Origin: Kiritimatiellia bacterium
Lineage (GTDB): Bacteria > Verrucomicrobiota > Kiritimatiellia > CAIQIC01 > JAGNIJ01
DNA: 64,000 nt
Direction: 5' to 3'
NCBI GenBank assembly: GCA_018001225.1
Contig: JAGNIJ010000005.1
Coordinates: 1-64,000, forward strand
Positions 16,443 to 25,848 of this stretch are shown here, piece by piece. The notes under the pieces were generated by a model. That model saw only the letters and a list, made by a program, of their open reading frames with translations. It did no database searches and was not told where the DNA came from. How positions within the stretch are numbered: position 1 is the stretch's first letter; every line of letters begins with the position of its first letter. The position numbers and the translations under genes were made by a program.

Positions 16443-17150
16443 ATGCACCTTGAGCGGATTCGATTCCGGCCCGAGCGATACCCGGCGCGGGACCGCTATC
16501 CTTTCGACCTGCCCGCGTTCCTGAACACGCTGGAGCTGGACCTGAACCACCGGGTGGTGTTTTTCGTCGGGGAGAACGGCTCGGGCAAGTCCACCCTGCT
16601 GCGGGCGCTGTGCCGGAACGCGGGGATCTTCATCTGGGGCGGGTTTGCGGACACGACCGCCGACGAGGAGGCGTTCCTCCGCGCCGTCGAGCTGCGCTGG
16701 AGCCGGGACCCGGTGCCGGGCTCGTTCTTCTCGTCCGAGACCTTCTTCAACTTCGCGCAGGTCGCGGACCGCGACGAGGCCATGCAGGAGTTCTTCGGGC
16801 CGCGGGCCTTCGGGACGCAGTCGCACGGGCAGTCGCTGATGGCCTATTTCCGCGCCCGCTACCGGATCAAGGGCCTGTACCTGATGGACGAGCCCGAGAC
16901 GGCCCTGACCCCGCGCGGCCAGGTGGACCTGCTGCGGCTGCTGCACGCCATGAGCCTCGACGGGCACGCGCAGTTCGTCATCGCGACGCACTCGCCCATT
17001 CTCATGGCCTGCCCGGGCGCGCGGCTCTACGGCTTCGACGGGCCCGCCATCCGGCCGGTCGACTACCGCGACACGGAGCATTACCGCTTCTACCGGGCCT
17101 TCATGGAAGACCCGCGGCCGTTCCTGGCCCCTTCGCGCGAGAACGGATGA
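16443..17150 (+). CDS. AAA ATP-binding protein, ABC/RecF-like
   Basis: A 235-residue soluble ATPase of the AAA_21/ABC-like type with no permease. Walker A is GENGSGKST (about residues 42-50). Walker B is LYLMDEPETAL, and the H-loop is IATHSPILM. The Q-loop region has FFSSETFFNF and the signature-like segment is SHGQSL. Proteins of this compact type are widespread and poorly understood. The stop overlaps the start of the phosphatase gene (ATGA), so the two may act together. The ATG at 16443 is chosen because it begins MHLERIRFRPERYP, the usual N-terminus. Confidence 0.88.
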   Translation: MHLERIRFRPERYPARDRYPFDLPAFLNTLELDLNHRVVFFVGENGSGKSTLLRALCRNAGIFIWGGFADTTADEEAFLRAVELRWSRDPVPGSFFSSETFFNFAQVADRDEAMQEFFGPRAFGTQSHGQSLMAYFRARYRIKGLYLMDEPETALTPRGQVDLLRLLHAMSLDGHAQFVIATHSPILMACPGARLYGFDGPAIRPVDYRDTEHYRFYRAFMEDPRPFLAPSRENG

Positions 17151-19177
17151 TGAAATTCTTCGGCAATTTCAAGCTGCTCATCGTGCTGATGGTGACCGGC
17201 GTGCTGCTGGTGACGGCCGTCGCCTTCATGCTCTTCGAGCGCGCGGAGGTGACCCGGGCCATGCTGGCCTCGGGCGACGAATCCGCGCTGAACGTCCTCC
17301 GGGTGGTCAAACTGAACGTCGCGAGCCAGTACAAGGACCTCGAGGCGTTCCGCCGGTACGCGATGGAGCGGTACCACCAGCAGTTGCGAAACCTGACCAG
17401 CGTGGTCGTCTCGCACATCGACGCGTATCACAAGCTGTACCGGCAGGGCGCCATGAGCGAGGCGGAGGCGCGGCAGCGGGCCCTGGAAACCGTGCAGGAG
17501 TTCCGCTACGGCAACGACGATTACTTCATCATTTACGACACCAACCACTGCGCCGTCTCGCACCCGGATCCGGCCGTGCGGGGGCGCGACATGTCGGCGA
17601 CCCGCGACTCGCTGGGCCGGCCCATCCTGGCGACGATGGAGTCGGAGATCTTTCAAGCGGGTGAATGGAGCTGCACGATCGCCTGGCCGCGGCGCGGCGA
17701 GACCAACCCGGTGCCGAAACTGCTGTATTTCCAGCCCTACGCGAACTGGGGCTGGTACGTGGGCACCGGGGTCTACATCGACGACATCGACGCGGACGCC
17801 GCGCGGCGGATGGACGAGATCATGGAGGTATTGAAGACGACGTTCCGCCAGGTGAAGGTGGCGGAGACGGGCTACTTTTTCCTGTTCGACGAAAACGGGC
17901 GGTTCCTGATCCACCCGTCGATGACGTCCGTCGACACCGCCGTCGCGAGGTCGCTCTTCACCCATTTCGTGCGGGCCGCCGAGAATCCCGGGGCGCCGTA
18001 CCAGTACCAGTGGGACAAGCCGGGCGACCCGGGGCATTACGCGTACACCAAGTACGCGCACGTCGAGAAATTCGAGCCGCTCAACTGGTACCTGGCCTCG
18101 TCGGTGTACAAGGACGAAATGGAGAAGCCCGCCCGAAGGATCATCGCGCGGCAGGCCCTGTACGTGGGGCTTATCGTGCTGTTCAGCATGATCGGCGCCT
18201 GCTTCCTGGTCTCGCGCCTGACGGGTCCGCTGGCCCGGCTCACGCGCCATGCCGACCGGCTCCAGGCCAGCGATTTCGCGATGCCGGAAGACGAGGCGAA
18301 GGAAATCCTCGCCATCACGTTCCCCGACGAGGTCAGCCGCCTGGCCGCCACCATGAGCAGCATGGAGCAGCGGCTCAAGGAATACCTGGCCAACCTGAAG
18401 GAGACGATCGCCGCGCGGGAGCGTATGCAGAGCGAGCTGCGGATCGCCCACGAGATCCAGATGAACATGCTGCCCCGGCACGGGGCGGAACTCAAGGAGC
18501 GGCGGGAGATCGACCTGGTGGCGGAACTCGTGCCTGCCCGGGACGTCGGGGGCGACCTCTATGACTTCTTCTTCGTGGACGACGACCGCCTGGCCCTGGT
18601 GGTCGGCGACGTTTCGGACAAGGGCGTCCCGGCCGCCCTGTTCATGTCCCGGAGCATCGCGCTGCTGCGGCACATCGCGATCAAGGAATCCGTCGAGCCC
18701 GATGTCATTTTCAGGATGGTGAATCGGGACCTGCTGCAGGGCAACGACCTGTGCATGTTCCTGACGGCCTGGATGGGCATCCTGGATACCCGGACCGGGG
18801 AGTTGGTCTATACGAACGCCGGCCACCTGCCGCCGTTCGTGATGCCCGTGATCGGCGGCTGCCGGCTGCTGGCCCTGCCTCCCGGCCCGCCGCTCGGGGT
18901 CATCGAGGAAGCCGATTATCAATCCCGCCGGGTGCAGCTTGCGCCGGGCGACGGCCTCGTTGTTTTCACCGACGGCGTCACGGAGGCCACGGACCGGAAC
19001 GTGCAATTGTACGGGTACGCGCGCCTGGAGGCGCTGCTCGCCCGGTGCCGCGCGTGCGATGCGTCGGCCCGGATCGTGCAGACCATCATGAGCGGCGTGA
19101 AGGATTTTGTGCGCGATACCCCGCAGTCCGACGATATCGCCATCCTCTGCGTCCGGCGGACGGGCTCGGGGGCGTAG
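17147..19177 (+). CDS. Cache-HAMP-SpoIIE PP2C phosphatase (RsbU-like sensor)
   Basis: A 676-residue membrane sensor phosphatase. TM1 is about residues 6-28. A periplasmic region with two Cache-like units follows (YFIIYDTNHCAVSHPDP; TGYFFLFDENGRFLIHPSM). TM2 (LYVGLIVLFSMIGACFLV, about 345-362) leads to a HAMP domain, a coiled coil, and a SpoIIE domain with the PP2C motifs DVGGDLYDFF, VVGDVSDKGVPAALFM, TNAGHLPPF, VFTDGVTEA and SDDIAILCV. It should dephosphorylate an anti-sigma-factor antagonist in a partner-switching pathway; no such partner is in the window. Translationally coupled to the ATPase upstream. Confidence 0.92.
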   Translation: MMKFFGNFKLLIVLMVTGVLLVTAVAFMLFERAEVTRAMLASGDESALNVLRVVKLNVASQYKDLEAFRRYAMERYHQQLRNLTSVVVSHIDAYHKLYRQGAMSEAEARQRALETVQEFRYGNDDYFIIYDTNHCAVSHPDPAVRGRDMSATRDSLGRPILATMESEIFQAGEWSCTIAWPRRGETNPVPKLLYFQPYANWGWYVGTGVYIDDIDADAARRMDEIMEVLKTTFRQVKVAETGYFFLFDENGRFLIHPSMTSVDTAVARSLFTHFVRAAENPGAPYQYQWDKPGDPGHYAYTKYAHVEKFEPLNWYLASSVYKDEMEKPARRIIARQALYVGLIVLFSMIGACFLVSRLTGPLARLTRHADRLQASDFAMPEDEAKEILAITFPDEVSRLAATMSSMEQRLKEYLANLKETIAARERMQSELRIAHEIQMNMLPRHGAELKERREIDLVAELVPARDVGGDLYDFFFVDDDRLALVVGDVSDKGVPAALFMSRSIALLRHIAIKESVEPDVIFRMVNRDLLQGNDLCMFLTAWMGILDTRTGELVYTNAGHLPPFVMPVIGGCRLLALPPGPPLGVIEEADYQSRRVQLAPGDGLVVFTDGVTEATDRNVQLYGYARLEALLARCRACDASARIVQTIMSGVKDFVRDTPQSDDIAILCVRRTGSGA

Positions 19178-19202
19178 CGCGGCGGGCCCGCCTCACCCCG
19201 GT

Positions 19203-19230
19203 TTGACGCCAGCCCCCCGCGGCCTATAAT
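19203..19230 (+). promoter_or_regulatory. Predicted sigma70 promoter of the hisB operon
   Basis: TTGACG at 19203-19208, a 16-nt spacer and a perfect TATAAT at 19225-19230, about 34 nt before hisB would start transcription. This is one of the best promoter matches in the window. Confidence 0.65.
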
Positions 19231-19269
19231 GGGGCCGCAGTCCGGGCCCTCGCCCGGCGAAAGGCGCAC

Positions 19270-19860
19270 ATGAAAAAGAGAGCGGCGGTCATCAACCGGG
19301 AGACGCGGGAAACCTCCATCCGGGCGAAGCTCGCCCTCGACGGGGAGGGCCTCGCGCGCGTCCGCACCGGCATCCCGTTCCTGAACCACATGCTGGAGCT
19401 GTTCGCCCGGCACAGCCTCTGCGACCTGGAGCTGCGCGCCAAGGGCGACCTGGCCGTGGACTATCATCACACCGTCGAGGACGTCGGGCTGGTGCTCGGC
19501 GAGGCGCTGAACCGCGCCCTCGGCGACCGCAAGGGCGTCGTCCGCTACGGCTGGGCCGTGGTGCCGATGGACGAATCCTTGAGCCGCGTGGCCCTGGACC
19601 TCGGCGGCCGGCCGTACCTCGTCTACGAGGTGGAGCCGCGGAAGCGGAAGATCCGGGATTTCGATCTCGGCCTGATCGAGGAGTTTTTCCGCGCGTTCAC
19701 GGTCCAGGGGAGAATGAACCTGCACATCAAAACGATGTACGGGAAGGAGCCGCACCACATCTATGAATCCGTGTTCAAGGCCGTCGCGCGCGCGCTGGGC
19801 ACGGCCTGCGCCCGCGATCCGCGGGTGAAAGGCGTCCCGTCCAGCAAGGGAAAAATATAA
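19270..19860 (+). CDS. hisB: Imidazoleglycerol-phosphate dehydratase
   Basis: Histidine biosynthesis: dehydrates imidazoleglycerol phosphate to imidazoleacetol phosphate. The product has 196 residues, the monofunctional form without the HAD phosphatase domain. Metal-binding motifs are [11 protein letters not shown] and [14 protein letters not shown]; the C-terminal copy is [16 protein letters not shown]. It has its own promoter and is followed by hisH after 92 nt containing a REP-like double hairpin. Confidence 0.96.
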   Translation: MKKRAAVINRETRETSIRAKLALDGEGLARVRTGIPFLNHMLELFARHSLCDLELRAKGDLAVDYHHTVEDVGLVLGEALNRALGDRKGVVRYGWAVVPMDESLSRVALDLGGRPYLVYEVEPRKRKIRDFDLGLIEEFFRAFTVQGRMNLHIKTMYGKEPHHIYESVFKAVARALGTACARDPRVKGVPSSKGKI

Positions 19861-19872
19861 AAGGGCCCATGT

Positions 19873-19923
19873 TGTAGCGGCGGCTCTATGAGCCGCCAGG
19901 CGCGTCACAGACGCGCCACTACA
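19873..19923. repeat. REP-like double hairpin (BIME-like), TGTAG/CTACA ends
   Basis: A 5-bp outer stem, TGTAG (19873-19877) with CTACA (19919-19923), encloses two 8-bp hairpins with 3-nt loops: GGCGGCTC/GAGCCGCC and GGCGCGTC/GACGCGCC. Each hairpin has GTAG next to it on its own 5' side, on opposite strands. This gives a two-REP inverted unit able to fold into a cloverleaf. It separates hisB from hisH. Confidence 0.88.
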
Positions 19924-19952
19924 GCAGGCGGACGTTACTTCGAGCAGTCACC

Positions 19953-20573
19953 ATGATCGGCATCATCGACTACGGCATGGGTAACCTGGGCAGCGTCAGC
20001 AACGCCTGCCGCTTCCTGGGTCTGCCGTTTTCCATCCTGGCCCGGCCGGAGGAGATGAAGGCCTGCCGCGCGGTGATCCTGCCCGGCGTCGGCGCCTTCG
20101 GCGACTGCATGGATCATCTCGTACGGCACGGTTACGTCGAGGCCGTGCGAGAGTGGATCGCGGGCGGCCGGCCGTTCCTGGGCATCTGCCTGGGCTTGCA
20201 GGTCTTGTACGAGGGCAGCGAGGAATCCCCCGGGGTGGCCGGGCTGGGCGTCCTCCCGGGCCGGGTGCGCCGGTTCGACCTGCCGCCGGAGTGGAAGGTG
20301 CCGCAGATCGGCTGGAACCGCGTCTGCCAGCTCCGCCCGGACTGCCCGCTGTTCGGGGAGATCCCGGACGGCGCGTACTTCTATTTTGTGCACTCCTACT
20401 ACGCCGAGAAAACGAGCGCGGAGGTCGACGCCGGCACGACCGGGTACGGGCTGGAGTACACCTCGGCCGTCTGGCGGGACAACGTCCTGGCCGTCCAGTT
20501 TCACCCGGAAAAGAGCCAGAAAAACGGGTTGCAGATGCTGCGCAACTTCGGGCGCTGGGCGGACCGCCGATGA
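19953..20573 (+). CDS. hisH: Imidazole glycerol phosphate synthase glutaminase subunit HisH
   Basis: Glutaminase that feeds ammonia to HisF. The product has 206 residues. Triad: Cys79 in GICLGLQVL, and His/Glu in QFHPEKSQKNG (about 184-187). The oxyanion strand PGVGAFGDCM is present. The stop overlaps the hisA start. The partner gene hisF is not in the window, although hisH-hisA-hisF order is common. Confidence 0.96.
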   Translation: MIGIIDYGMGNLGSVSNACRFLGLPFSILARPEEMKACRAVILPGVGAFGDCMDHLVRHGYVEAVREWIAGGRPFLGICLGLQVLYEGSEESPGVAGLGVLPGRVRRFDLPPEWKVPQIGWNRVCQLRPDCPLFGEIPDGAYFYFVHSYYAEKTSAEVDAGTTGYGLEYTSAVWRDNVLAVQFHPEKSQKNGLQMLRNFGRWADRR

Positions 20574-21295
20574 TCATCCTCCCGGCGATCGACCTGAAAG
20601 GCGGGCGCTGCGTGCGGCTGCGGCAGGGGCGCGCGGACGATGCCGTGGTCTATTCCGACGACCCGGTCGAGATGGCCCGGCGCTGGCGGGACGAGGGCGC
20701 GGAATGGCTCCACGTCGTGGACCTCGACGGCGCCTTCCAGGGGCGCCCGGCGCACCTGGCCGTGCTGCGCGCGATCGCGCGGGCGATCGCCATCCCGATC
20801 GAATTCGGCGGCGGGCTGCGGACGGACGCGGATGTCGAGGCGGTGCTCGATGCCGGGGCGCGCCGGGCGATCCTCGGCACGCGCGCCTGCGCCGAACCGG
20901 AGCAGGTGCAAGCGCTGGCCGCCCGGTTCGGCGACCGCCTGGCCGTGGGCATCGACGCCCGGGACGGGCGGGTCCAGGTCAAGGGCTGGACGGAGACCAC
21001 GGCGATGACGGCGACGGGCCTGGCCCGGCGGATGGAGGGCATGGGCATCCGCTGCCTGATCTACACGGACACCTCCCGCGACGGGATGCTGGCCGGGGTC
21101 AACGCGGCCGCCATGGACGCGATGTGCGCGGCCGTGGCCTGCGACGTCATCGCCTCGGGCGGCGTGACGTCCGCGGAGGACGTGCGCGCGCTGCGGGGGC
21201 TGGGGCGGCCCCACCTCGCCGGCGCGATCGTGGGCAAGGCGCTCTACGAGGGGCGCGCAACGCTCGCCGAACTCCGGGAGGCCGCGTGCGCCTGA
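20570..21295 (+). CDS. hisA: ProFAR isomerase HisA
   Basis: Amadori isomerisation of ProFAR to PRFAR in histidine synthesis. The product has 241 residues with a (beta/alpha)8 barrel in two half-barrels. Catalytic Asp8 is in LPAIDLKGG; the second acid is in GIDARDG (about residue 127). Phosphate loops FGGGLRTDADV and ASGGVTSAEDVRAL are present. The start overlaps hisH by 4 nt, and the 3' end overlaps the M16 protease gene by 10 nt. Confidence 0.96.
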   Translation: MIILPAIDLKGGRCVRLRQGRADDAVVYSDDPVEMARRWRDEGAEWLHVVDLDGAFQGRPAHLAVLRAIARAIAIPIEFGGGLRTDADVEAVLDAGARRAILGTRACAEPEQVQALAARFGDRLAVGIDARDGRVQVKGWTETTAMTATGLARRMEGMGIRCLIYTDTSRDGMLAGVNAAAMDAMCAAVACDVIASGGVTSAEDVRALRGLGRPHLAGAIVGKALYEGRATLAELREAACA

Positions 21296-22572
21296 ACTTC
21301 GAGTCGACCACGCTGCCGGGCGGCCTGCGCGTGGCCACCGCCGCGATGCCGGGGCTCGAGAGCGTAGCCATGGGCATTTGGGCGGGGGTGGGCAGCCGCT
21401 TCGAATCCGGCCGCCAGGCCGGCGTCTGCCATTTCATCGAGCACATGCTGTTCAAGGGCACGGCGACCCGCAGCGCGCGGGCGATCTCGCAGGCCATCGA
21501 GGGGCGGGGCGGCTATTTCAACGGCTTCACGCAGGAGGAATCGACCTGCTACTACGCCCGCATCGCCGCCGAGTACCAATGGGAGGCCTTCGATATCCTC
21601 TTCGACATGTACCGGCGCCCGCGGTTCGATCCGGCCGACCTGGAGAAGGAGCGCGGCGTCATCCTGGAAGAGATCGCGATGTACCGCGACCAGCCACACC
21701 AGCTTGTGCAGGAGATCCTGGGCTCGCTCGCGTGGGTGGATCATCCGCTCGGCCGCCCGCTGGTCGGCACGGAGCAGAGCGTGAGGCGCATCCGGCGCCG
21801 GGACCTCCTCGACTTCAAGGCGCGGCACTATGTCGCCGGCACTACGCTCGTCGCGCTGGCGGGCAAGGTGGACCACGCGGAATGCGTGGACCGCGCCGCG
21901 TGGGCGCTCGCCGGCCTGCCCCGCAAGGCGCCCCCGGCCTGCCGGCGGGCGGACCGGACCGTCCGCCAGCGGGACGTTGCCGTGCACGCCAAGGAAGTCG
22001 AGCAGCCGCATATCGCCCTGGCCTTCCGCCTGTTCGGCCGGCACGATCCCCGCCGCTACGCGCTGAAGCTGTTGAGCATCATCCTGGGCGAAAACATGAG
22101 CTCCCGCCTGTTCCAGATCGTGCGGGAGAAACACGGGCTGGCCTATTCCATCCAGAGCAGCGTCCAGTTGTTCGACGAGACCGGGCTGCTCTGCGTGCAG
22201 GCCGGGGTGGACCGCGAGCGGGTCTCCCGGTCGCTCGACCTGGTCCTGGCGGAGATCGGGAAGTTCCGCGGCGAGCCCGTCGGCGAGCGGGAACTGCGCC
22301 GGGCCAAGGATTTTGCGCGGGGCCAGCTCCGCATCGGCCTCGAGAGCGCCAGCAACCAGATGATGTGGGTGGGTGAAAACCTGCTGTGCTACAACCGGCT
22401 GATCCAGCCCGCCGAGGTCCTGGAGCGGCTCGAGGCCGTCACGACGGGCGACATCCAGGCCGTCGCGCGCGCCGTGCTGAATCCGCGCCGCTTGAGCGTG
22501 GCCATGGTCTCCCCCGGCGACGCCACCCGCCACACGGACATGATCCGCCACAAGATCGCCCGGCTGGGTTGA
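21286..22572 (+). CDS. M16 family zinc metallopeptidase
   Basis: A 428-residue pitrilysin-type peptidase, like the mitochondrial processing peptidase beta family (YmxG/PepR type). The inverted zinc motif HxxEH is His49-Phe-Ile-Glu52-His53. The third ligand is Glu129 or nearby in EEIAMYRD. The inactive-lobe C-terminal half has SSRLFQIVREKHGLAYSI. The GTG start lies inside the end of hisA, so translation is probably coupled. No signal peptide is seen, so a cytoplasmic role in peptide turnover is likely. Confidence 0.93.
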   Translation: MRLNFESTTLPGGLRVATAAMPGLESVAMGIWAGVGSRFESGRQAGVCHFIEHMLFKGTATRSARAISQAIEGRGGYFNGFTQEESTCYYARIAAEYQWEAFDILFDMYRRPRFDPADLEKERGVILEEIAMYRDQPHQLVQEILGSLAWVDHPLGRPLVGTEQSVRRIRRRDLLDFKARHYVAGTTLVALAGKVDHAECVDRAAWALAGLPRKAPPACRRADRTVRQRDVAVHAKEVEQPHIALAFRLFGRHDPRRYALKLLSIILGENMSSRLFQIVREKHGLAYSIQSSVQLFDETGLLCVQAGVDRERVSRSLDLVLAEIGKFRGEPVGERELRRAKDFARGQLRIGLESASNQMMWVGENLLCYNRLIQPAEVLERLEAVTTGDIQAVARAVLNPRRLSVAMVSPGDATRHTDMIRHKIARLG

Positions 22573-22575
22573 CTC

Positions 22576-22634
22576 GGCTCGCGGGGACGCTCGCCCTCCA
22601 CATCCTGTCTGTTGATGGAGGGCGAGCCGTGTCC
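22576..22634. repeat. Dispersed palindrome, CTCGCCCTCCA family, copy 2
   Basis: Shares its first 25 nt exactly with 7381-7405. The stem pairs CTCGCCCTCCA with TGGAGGGCGAG and extends outwards through GGGGAC and GTCCCC. It lies in the gap between two convergent genes (M16 protease and the FNR-like enzyme), so it could serve as a bidirectional terminator. Confidence 0.85.
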
Positions 22635-22637
22635 CCC

Positions 22638-23300
22638 CTACGAGTGCAACCGGTAGTAGTACGCCTCGGTGAAGAGGTTCGACTCGGCCACGCCGGCGCC
22701 CATCAGGAAGACCTGCATGTCGAAGATCATCTCGTTCGCGCCGCACAGGTGGAAGTGCGCCCCGCGGTCGAAATCGAACGTCTTGAAGAACTCCGTCACG
22801 CGGCCGTGGAAGCCCGCGCCCTCCTCGCGCGTCACGCAGGGCAGGTAGCGCGCCTTTTCAAATTCCCCGCGGAAGAACAGGTCCTGCGCCACGCGCACGC
22901 CGTGGACCAGCGTCAGCGGCAGGCCGGGATGGCTGCGGAGATAGGCCCGGCACGGCGCGACGCCCGTGCCCGTGGCGATGAAAACCACCGGGTGCGCCGG
23001 GTCACGCACCGTGAACTCGCCGAACGGTCCGGAGAACTCGATCGGGTCGCCCGGCTTCTTCTGCACCAGCTGCGGCGTCAGTTTGCCCGCCGGGATGTGC
23101 CGGAACAGGACCTGGAGATGCTCGTCCTTTTCGCCGCTGGCGATCGTGTAGCTGCGGTCCTCCGTCGGGACGCGGCCGTGGATCGTGATCAGCCGCCCGG
23201 CCTCGAACTCGAGGCCCTGTCGCTCGAAGGTCAGGAGATAGCCGGAATCCGACAGCGGCTCGAGAGAAACGACGCGGCTGGAATAGCGGGAAGGAGGCAT
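22638..23300 (-). CDS. Ferredoxin/flavodoxin-NADP reductase-like oxidoreductase
   Basis: A 220-residue FAD- and NAD(P)H-binding reductase of the FNR family. The FAD motif RSYTIAS is at residues 49-55. The nucleotide-binding loop is IATGTGVAPCRAYL (about 109-122). The C-terminal segment HLCGANEMIFDMQ and the aromatic tail FTEAYYY follow. The likely job is electron transfer between NAD(P)H and a ferredoxin or flavodoxin. It is slightly shorter than plant-type FNRs. Nothing in the neighbours names the partner. Confidence 0.85.
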   Translation of the reverse strand: MPPSRYSSRVVSLEPLSDSGYLLTFERQGLEFEAGRLITIHGRVPTEDRSYTIASGEKDEHLQVLFRHIPAGKLTPQLVQKKPGDPIEFSGPFGEFTVRDPAHPVVFIATGTGVAPCRAYLRSHPGLPLTLVHGVRVAQDLFFRGEFEKARYLPCVTREEGAGFHGRVTEFFKTFDFDRGAHFHLCGANEMIFDMQVFLMGAGVAESNLFTEAYYYRLHS

Positions 23301-23409
23301 GGCGCGCCTTTTATTGTCTGTTCAATGGGTTGCAGGCCACATGGCGCCGAAACGTAGCCCACCTCCGGCGCCGTTTCAAGCGGGCCGGGCGGTTTTGCAG
23401 TTCCCGGGC

Positions 23410-25806
23410 CTACGGGTCCAGAAGCTGCACGCGGTAGAAGCGCCGGCCGCTCGCCGGCGGCGCGGTGTCCGAGTAGGTCATCGTGAACTGGCCTTGCCCC
23501 GCCGGCAGTTCGCCCGACCGGTCCGCGAAGGGCTGCTTCAGGTCGTCCGTACTCTGCACCCGGTAGCTTCGGCCCGGCTGCGACGGCCATCGGACGGAAT
23601 ACGGCGCCGCGCCCCCGTCCCGCTCGGTCGAGCGCATGACGAACCCGTGGCTGGGGTCGAGGATGTCGAGCTTCCCGTCGAGGTTCGCGTCCCGGATCGC
23701 GGCCACCGGGATGGCGAGGAATTCGCCGGCGTCGATATTCCCGTTCCCATCGCCTTCCGGCACCTGGGACGGCGCGTACAGGGCGCCCGCGTCCGCCGTG
23801 GCGTACGGCGCGACCGCGATGTACAGCGTCTCCGGCACTACGCCGAACGCCTCGATCAGGTTGATCGTTCCCTCCAGTTGGCCCGAGTTGACGGCGGCCG
23901 CGGCTTGCCGCGCGGAGGCGCCGCCGTTGTGCCAGGCGACCCAGTTCCCGGCGCCCTCGTCGGCGAGGAACGGCTTGGCCGTTTCGTTGAAGGCGACCTG
24001 GCCCGCCTTGGCCCAGGGGGCGGGTGCGGCCGCGCCGGGCGTGTCGCTGACGAAAATGAAATGATCGTTGGGGCCGCCGGAATCGCCGGCCGCCCAGGTG
24101 GCCACGTAAAGCGTCTCGCCGTGGACCGCCGCCCACAATTTCATGCCGTTGTTATCGGCGACGACATAGTCCTCGTGATCGGCCGCCCCGTCCAATACGA
24201 ATGGCTGAACAAGGTCGGCGGTGTTCACGGCCAGGAACTCGCCGGCCTCGATGTCCCCGTTGGCATTGCCGGCCGGGCACTGCGAGGCGGGAACCAGCGC
24301 GCCGCCGTCGGCCGTGGCGTACGCCGCCGCGGCGAGATAGAGGGTCTCCGGCACGCCGCCGTACGCCTCGTGGAGATCGATGACTCCTTCCAGGACGGCC
24401 CCGTTGCACCAGGGCGTGGCCGAGCGCGCCGTGAGTAAATCGTTGAAAGGGGCTCCGAGTGATGTGAACCAGCCGCTGTACGCGCTGCCGTCCTCGTCGG
24501 CAAGGAAGGCGTCCCAGGCCATCACGGAGCCGGCCTTGGCCCATGGGCTGGCGACCAGGCCGCCCGTCGAATCCGACACGAACATGTAGGCATCGGAGCC
24601 CTCGCCCGCGTCCTCCGTCGCCAGGTAGAGATATCGGCCCGCCACGGCCGCCCAGATCGTCTGCCCGCCGGCGCGGGCGGCGACCGGCACGGCCGACGCG
24701 TCCAGTGCGCCGTCCAGGACGAACGCGCATTCGCGGTCCAGTACCATGTCGTCGATCACGTCGCCGTTCTCCTTGATTCCGCGGATCTGCATGTACGGGC
24801 CGTCGAAATCCGCGATGGCAAAGGACTTGGCCACGCTCCCGTCCATGCCGGCCTGCGAGTAGCAGGGCATCTCGCCGAGGTCGCGGGTCCGGTCGCCCGC
24901 GCGGCCCGTGATCAGGTGCGACACGCCGTTGAGCGGGATGCTGCGCCAGTAGAAATGATTGTGGCCCGCGAGCGCGAGCTGGACGCCGTGTTGCTCCATG
25001 ATGGGAACGTATTGGTCCCGGATCGTTTCCTCTTCGCCGTGTCCGGCGGCGGGCGAGCGCGCCGGCTCGTGGAAGAAGACGATCTTCCAGGGCTTGGCGG
25101 ACGCGGCCAGCGCCCCGTCCAGCCAGGCCGGGCCGGGCAGCCCCTCCGCGTTCAGCGAAACGATCTGCGCGTCGGCGTACTCAAACCAATAGCTTCGCTC
25201 GTCGCCCGGCAGGGTGAACACCTCCCGGCACGCCGCAAAGTCATCCCGGGTGTCGTGGTTGCCGGGCGTCCAGTACATCGGGATGCGGCTCATCAGCCCG
25301 GAGAAGCCGGAGAAGACGTTGTTGTCGATTTCCGAAACAAGCCCGTCGTCGGTGATGTCGCCCGCCGCCAGCATGAGATCCGGATCGTACAGGGCCATGC
25401 GGGCGCCGAGCCCCGCCGTGTTGCCGTAGTGGGAGTCGCTGAACATCGCGAGGCGGAACGGCATCCCGGGGGCCTTCGCGCTCTTGAATCGGCTCGCGGC
25501 CAGGTTCACGCCCGCGCTGCGCACGCGGTAATAATAGCTTGTCCCCGGCTGCAACCCCATGACCGTGACTTCGTGCCGCGTGCCCGTGTTGCCGCCGGCA
25601 AACGAGCCATAGCTCTCGGTCAGCCCGTAGTCCACCCAGCTGTCGGAAGAGGAGTCGGTATACCACACGATCGTCGCCTGGTTGGTGAAGTGGCCCATCT
25701 GCACGTACGGCCCGCGCGTGAGCGAGACGGCGAGGGACTCCGCCGCCAGGCCGAACAGCATCAGGCCGGCCAGCCCGAGAACGGTCAATCGTTTTTCCTT
25801 TTTCAT
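23410..25806 (-). CDS. Secreted purple-acid-phosphatase-like metallophosphoesterase with repeated C-terminal domains
   Basis: A 798-residue secreted protein; the ATG at 25806 follows a good AAGGAG site, so a 14-codon upstream extension is rejected. Signal peptide is residues 1-26. An Fn3-like domain (about 27-112) is typical of purple acid phosphatases. The metallophosphatase (about 115-330) shows Asp124-x-His126, Asp150 (AAGDITDDG), Asn183-His184-Asp185 and GHNHFYW. Two homologous domains follow (ending in FVSD segments), then a dockerin-like NLDGKLDILDP and a C-terminal RFYRV module. It probably hydrolyses phosphate esters outside the cell. It diverges from a two-component system across an operator-like region. 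Confidence 0.87.
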   Translation of the reverse strand: MKKEKRLTVLGLAGLMLFGLAAESLAVSLTRGPYVQMGHFTNQATIVWYTDSSSDSWVDYGLTESYGSFAGGNTGTRHEVTVMGLQPGTSYYYRVRSAGVNLAASRFKSAKAPGMPFRLAMFSDSHYGNTAGLGARMALYDPDLMLAAGDITDDGLVSEIDNNVFSGFSGLMSRIPMYWTPGNHDTRDDFAACREVFTLPGDERSYWFEYADAQIVSLNAEGLPGPAWLDGALAASAKPWKIVFFHEPARSPAAGHGEEETIRDQYVPIMEQHGVQLALAGHNHFYWRSIPLNGVSHLITGRAGDRTRDLGEMPCYSQAGMDGSVAKSFAIADFDGPYMQIRGIKENGDVIDDMVLDRECAFVLDGALDASAVPVAARAGGQTIWAAVAGRYLYLATEDAGEGSDAYMFVSDSTGGLVASPWAKAGSVMAWDAFLADEDGSAYSGWFTSLGAPFNDLLTARSATPWCNGAVLEGVIDLHEAYGGVPETLYLAAAAYATADGGALVPASQCPAGNANGDIEAGEFLAVNTADLVQPFVLDGAADHEDYVVADNNGMKLWAAVHGETLYVATWAAGDSGGPNDHFIFVSDTPGAAAPAPWAKAGQVAFNETAKPFLADEGAGNWVAWHNGGASARQAAAAVNSGQLEGTINLIEAFGVVPETLYIAVAPYATADAGALYAPSQVPEGDGNGNIDAGEFLAIPVAAIRDANLDGKLDILDPSHGFVMRSTERDGGAAPYSVRWPSQPGRSYRVQSTDDLKQPFADRSGELPAGQGQFTMTYSDTAPPASGRRFYRVQLLDP

Positions 25807-25848
25807 GGCAGGCTCCTTCCTCTCTGCCAAGAAGCCTCGCGCGGGCAC

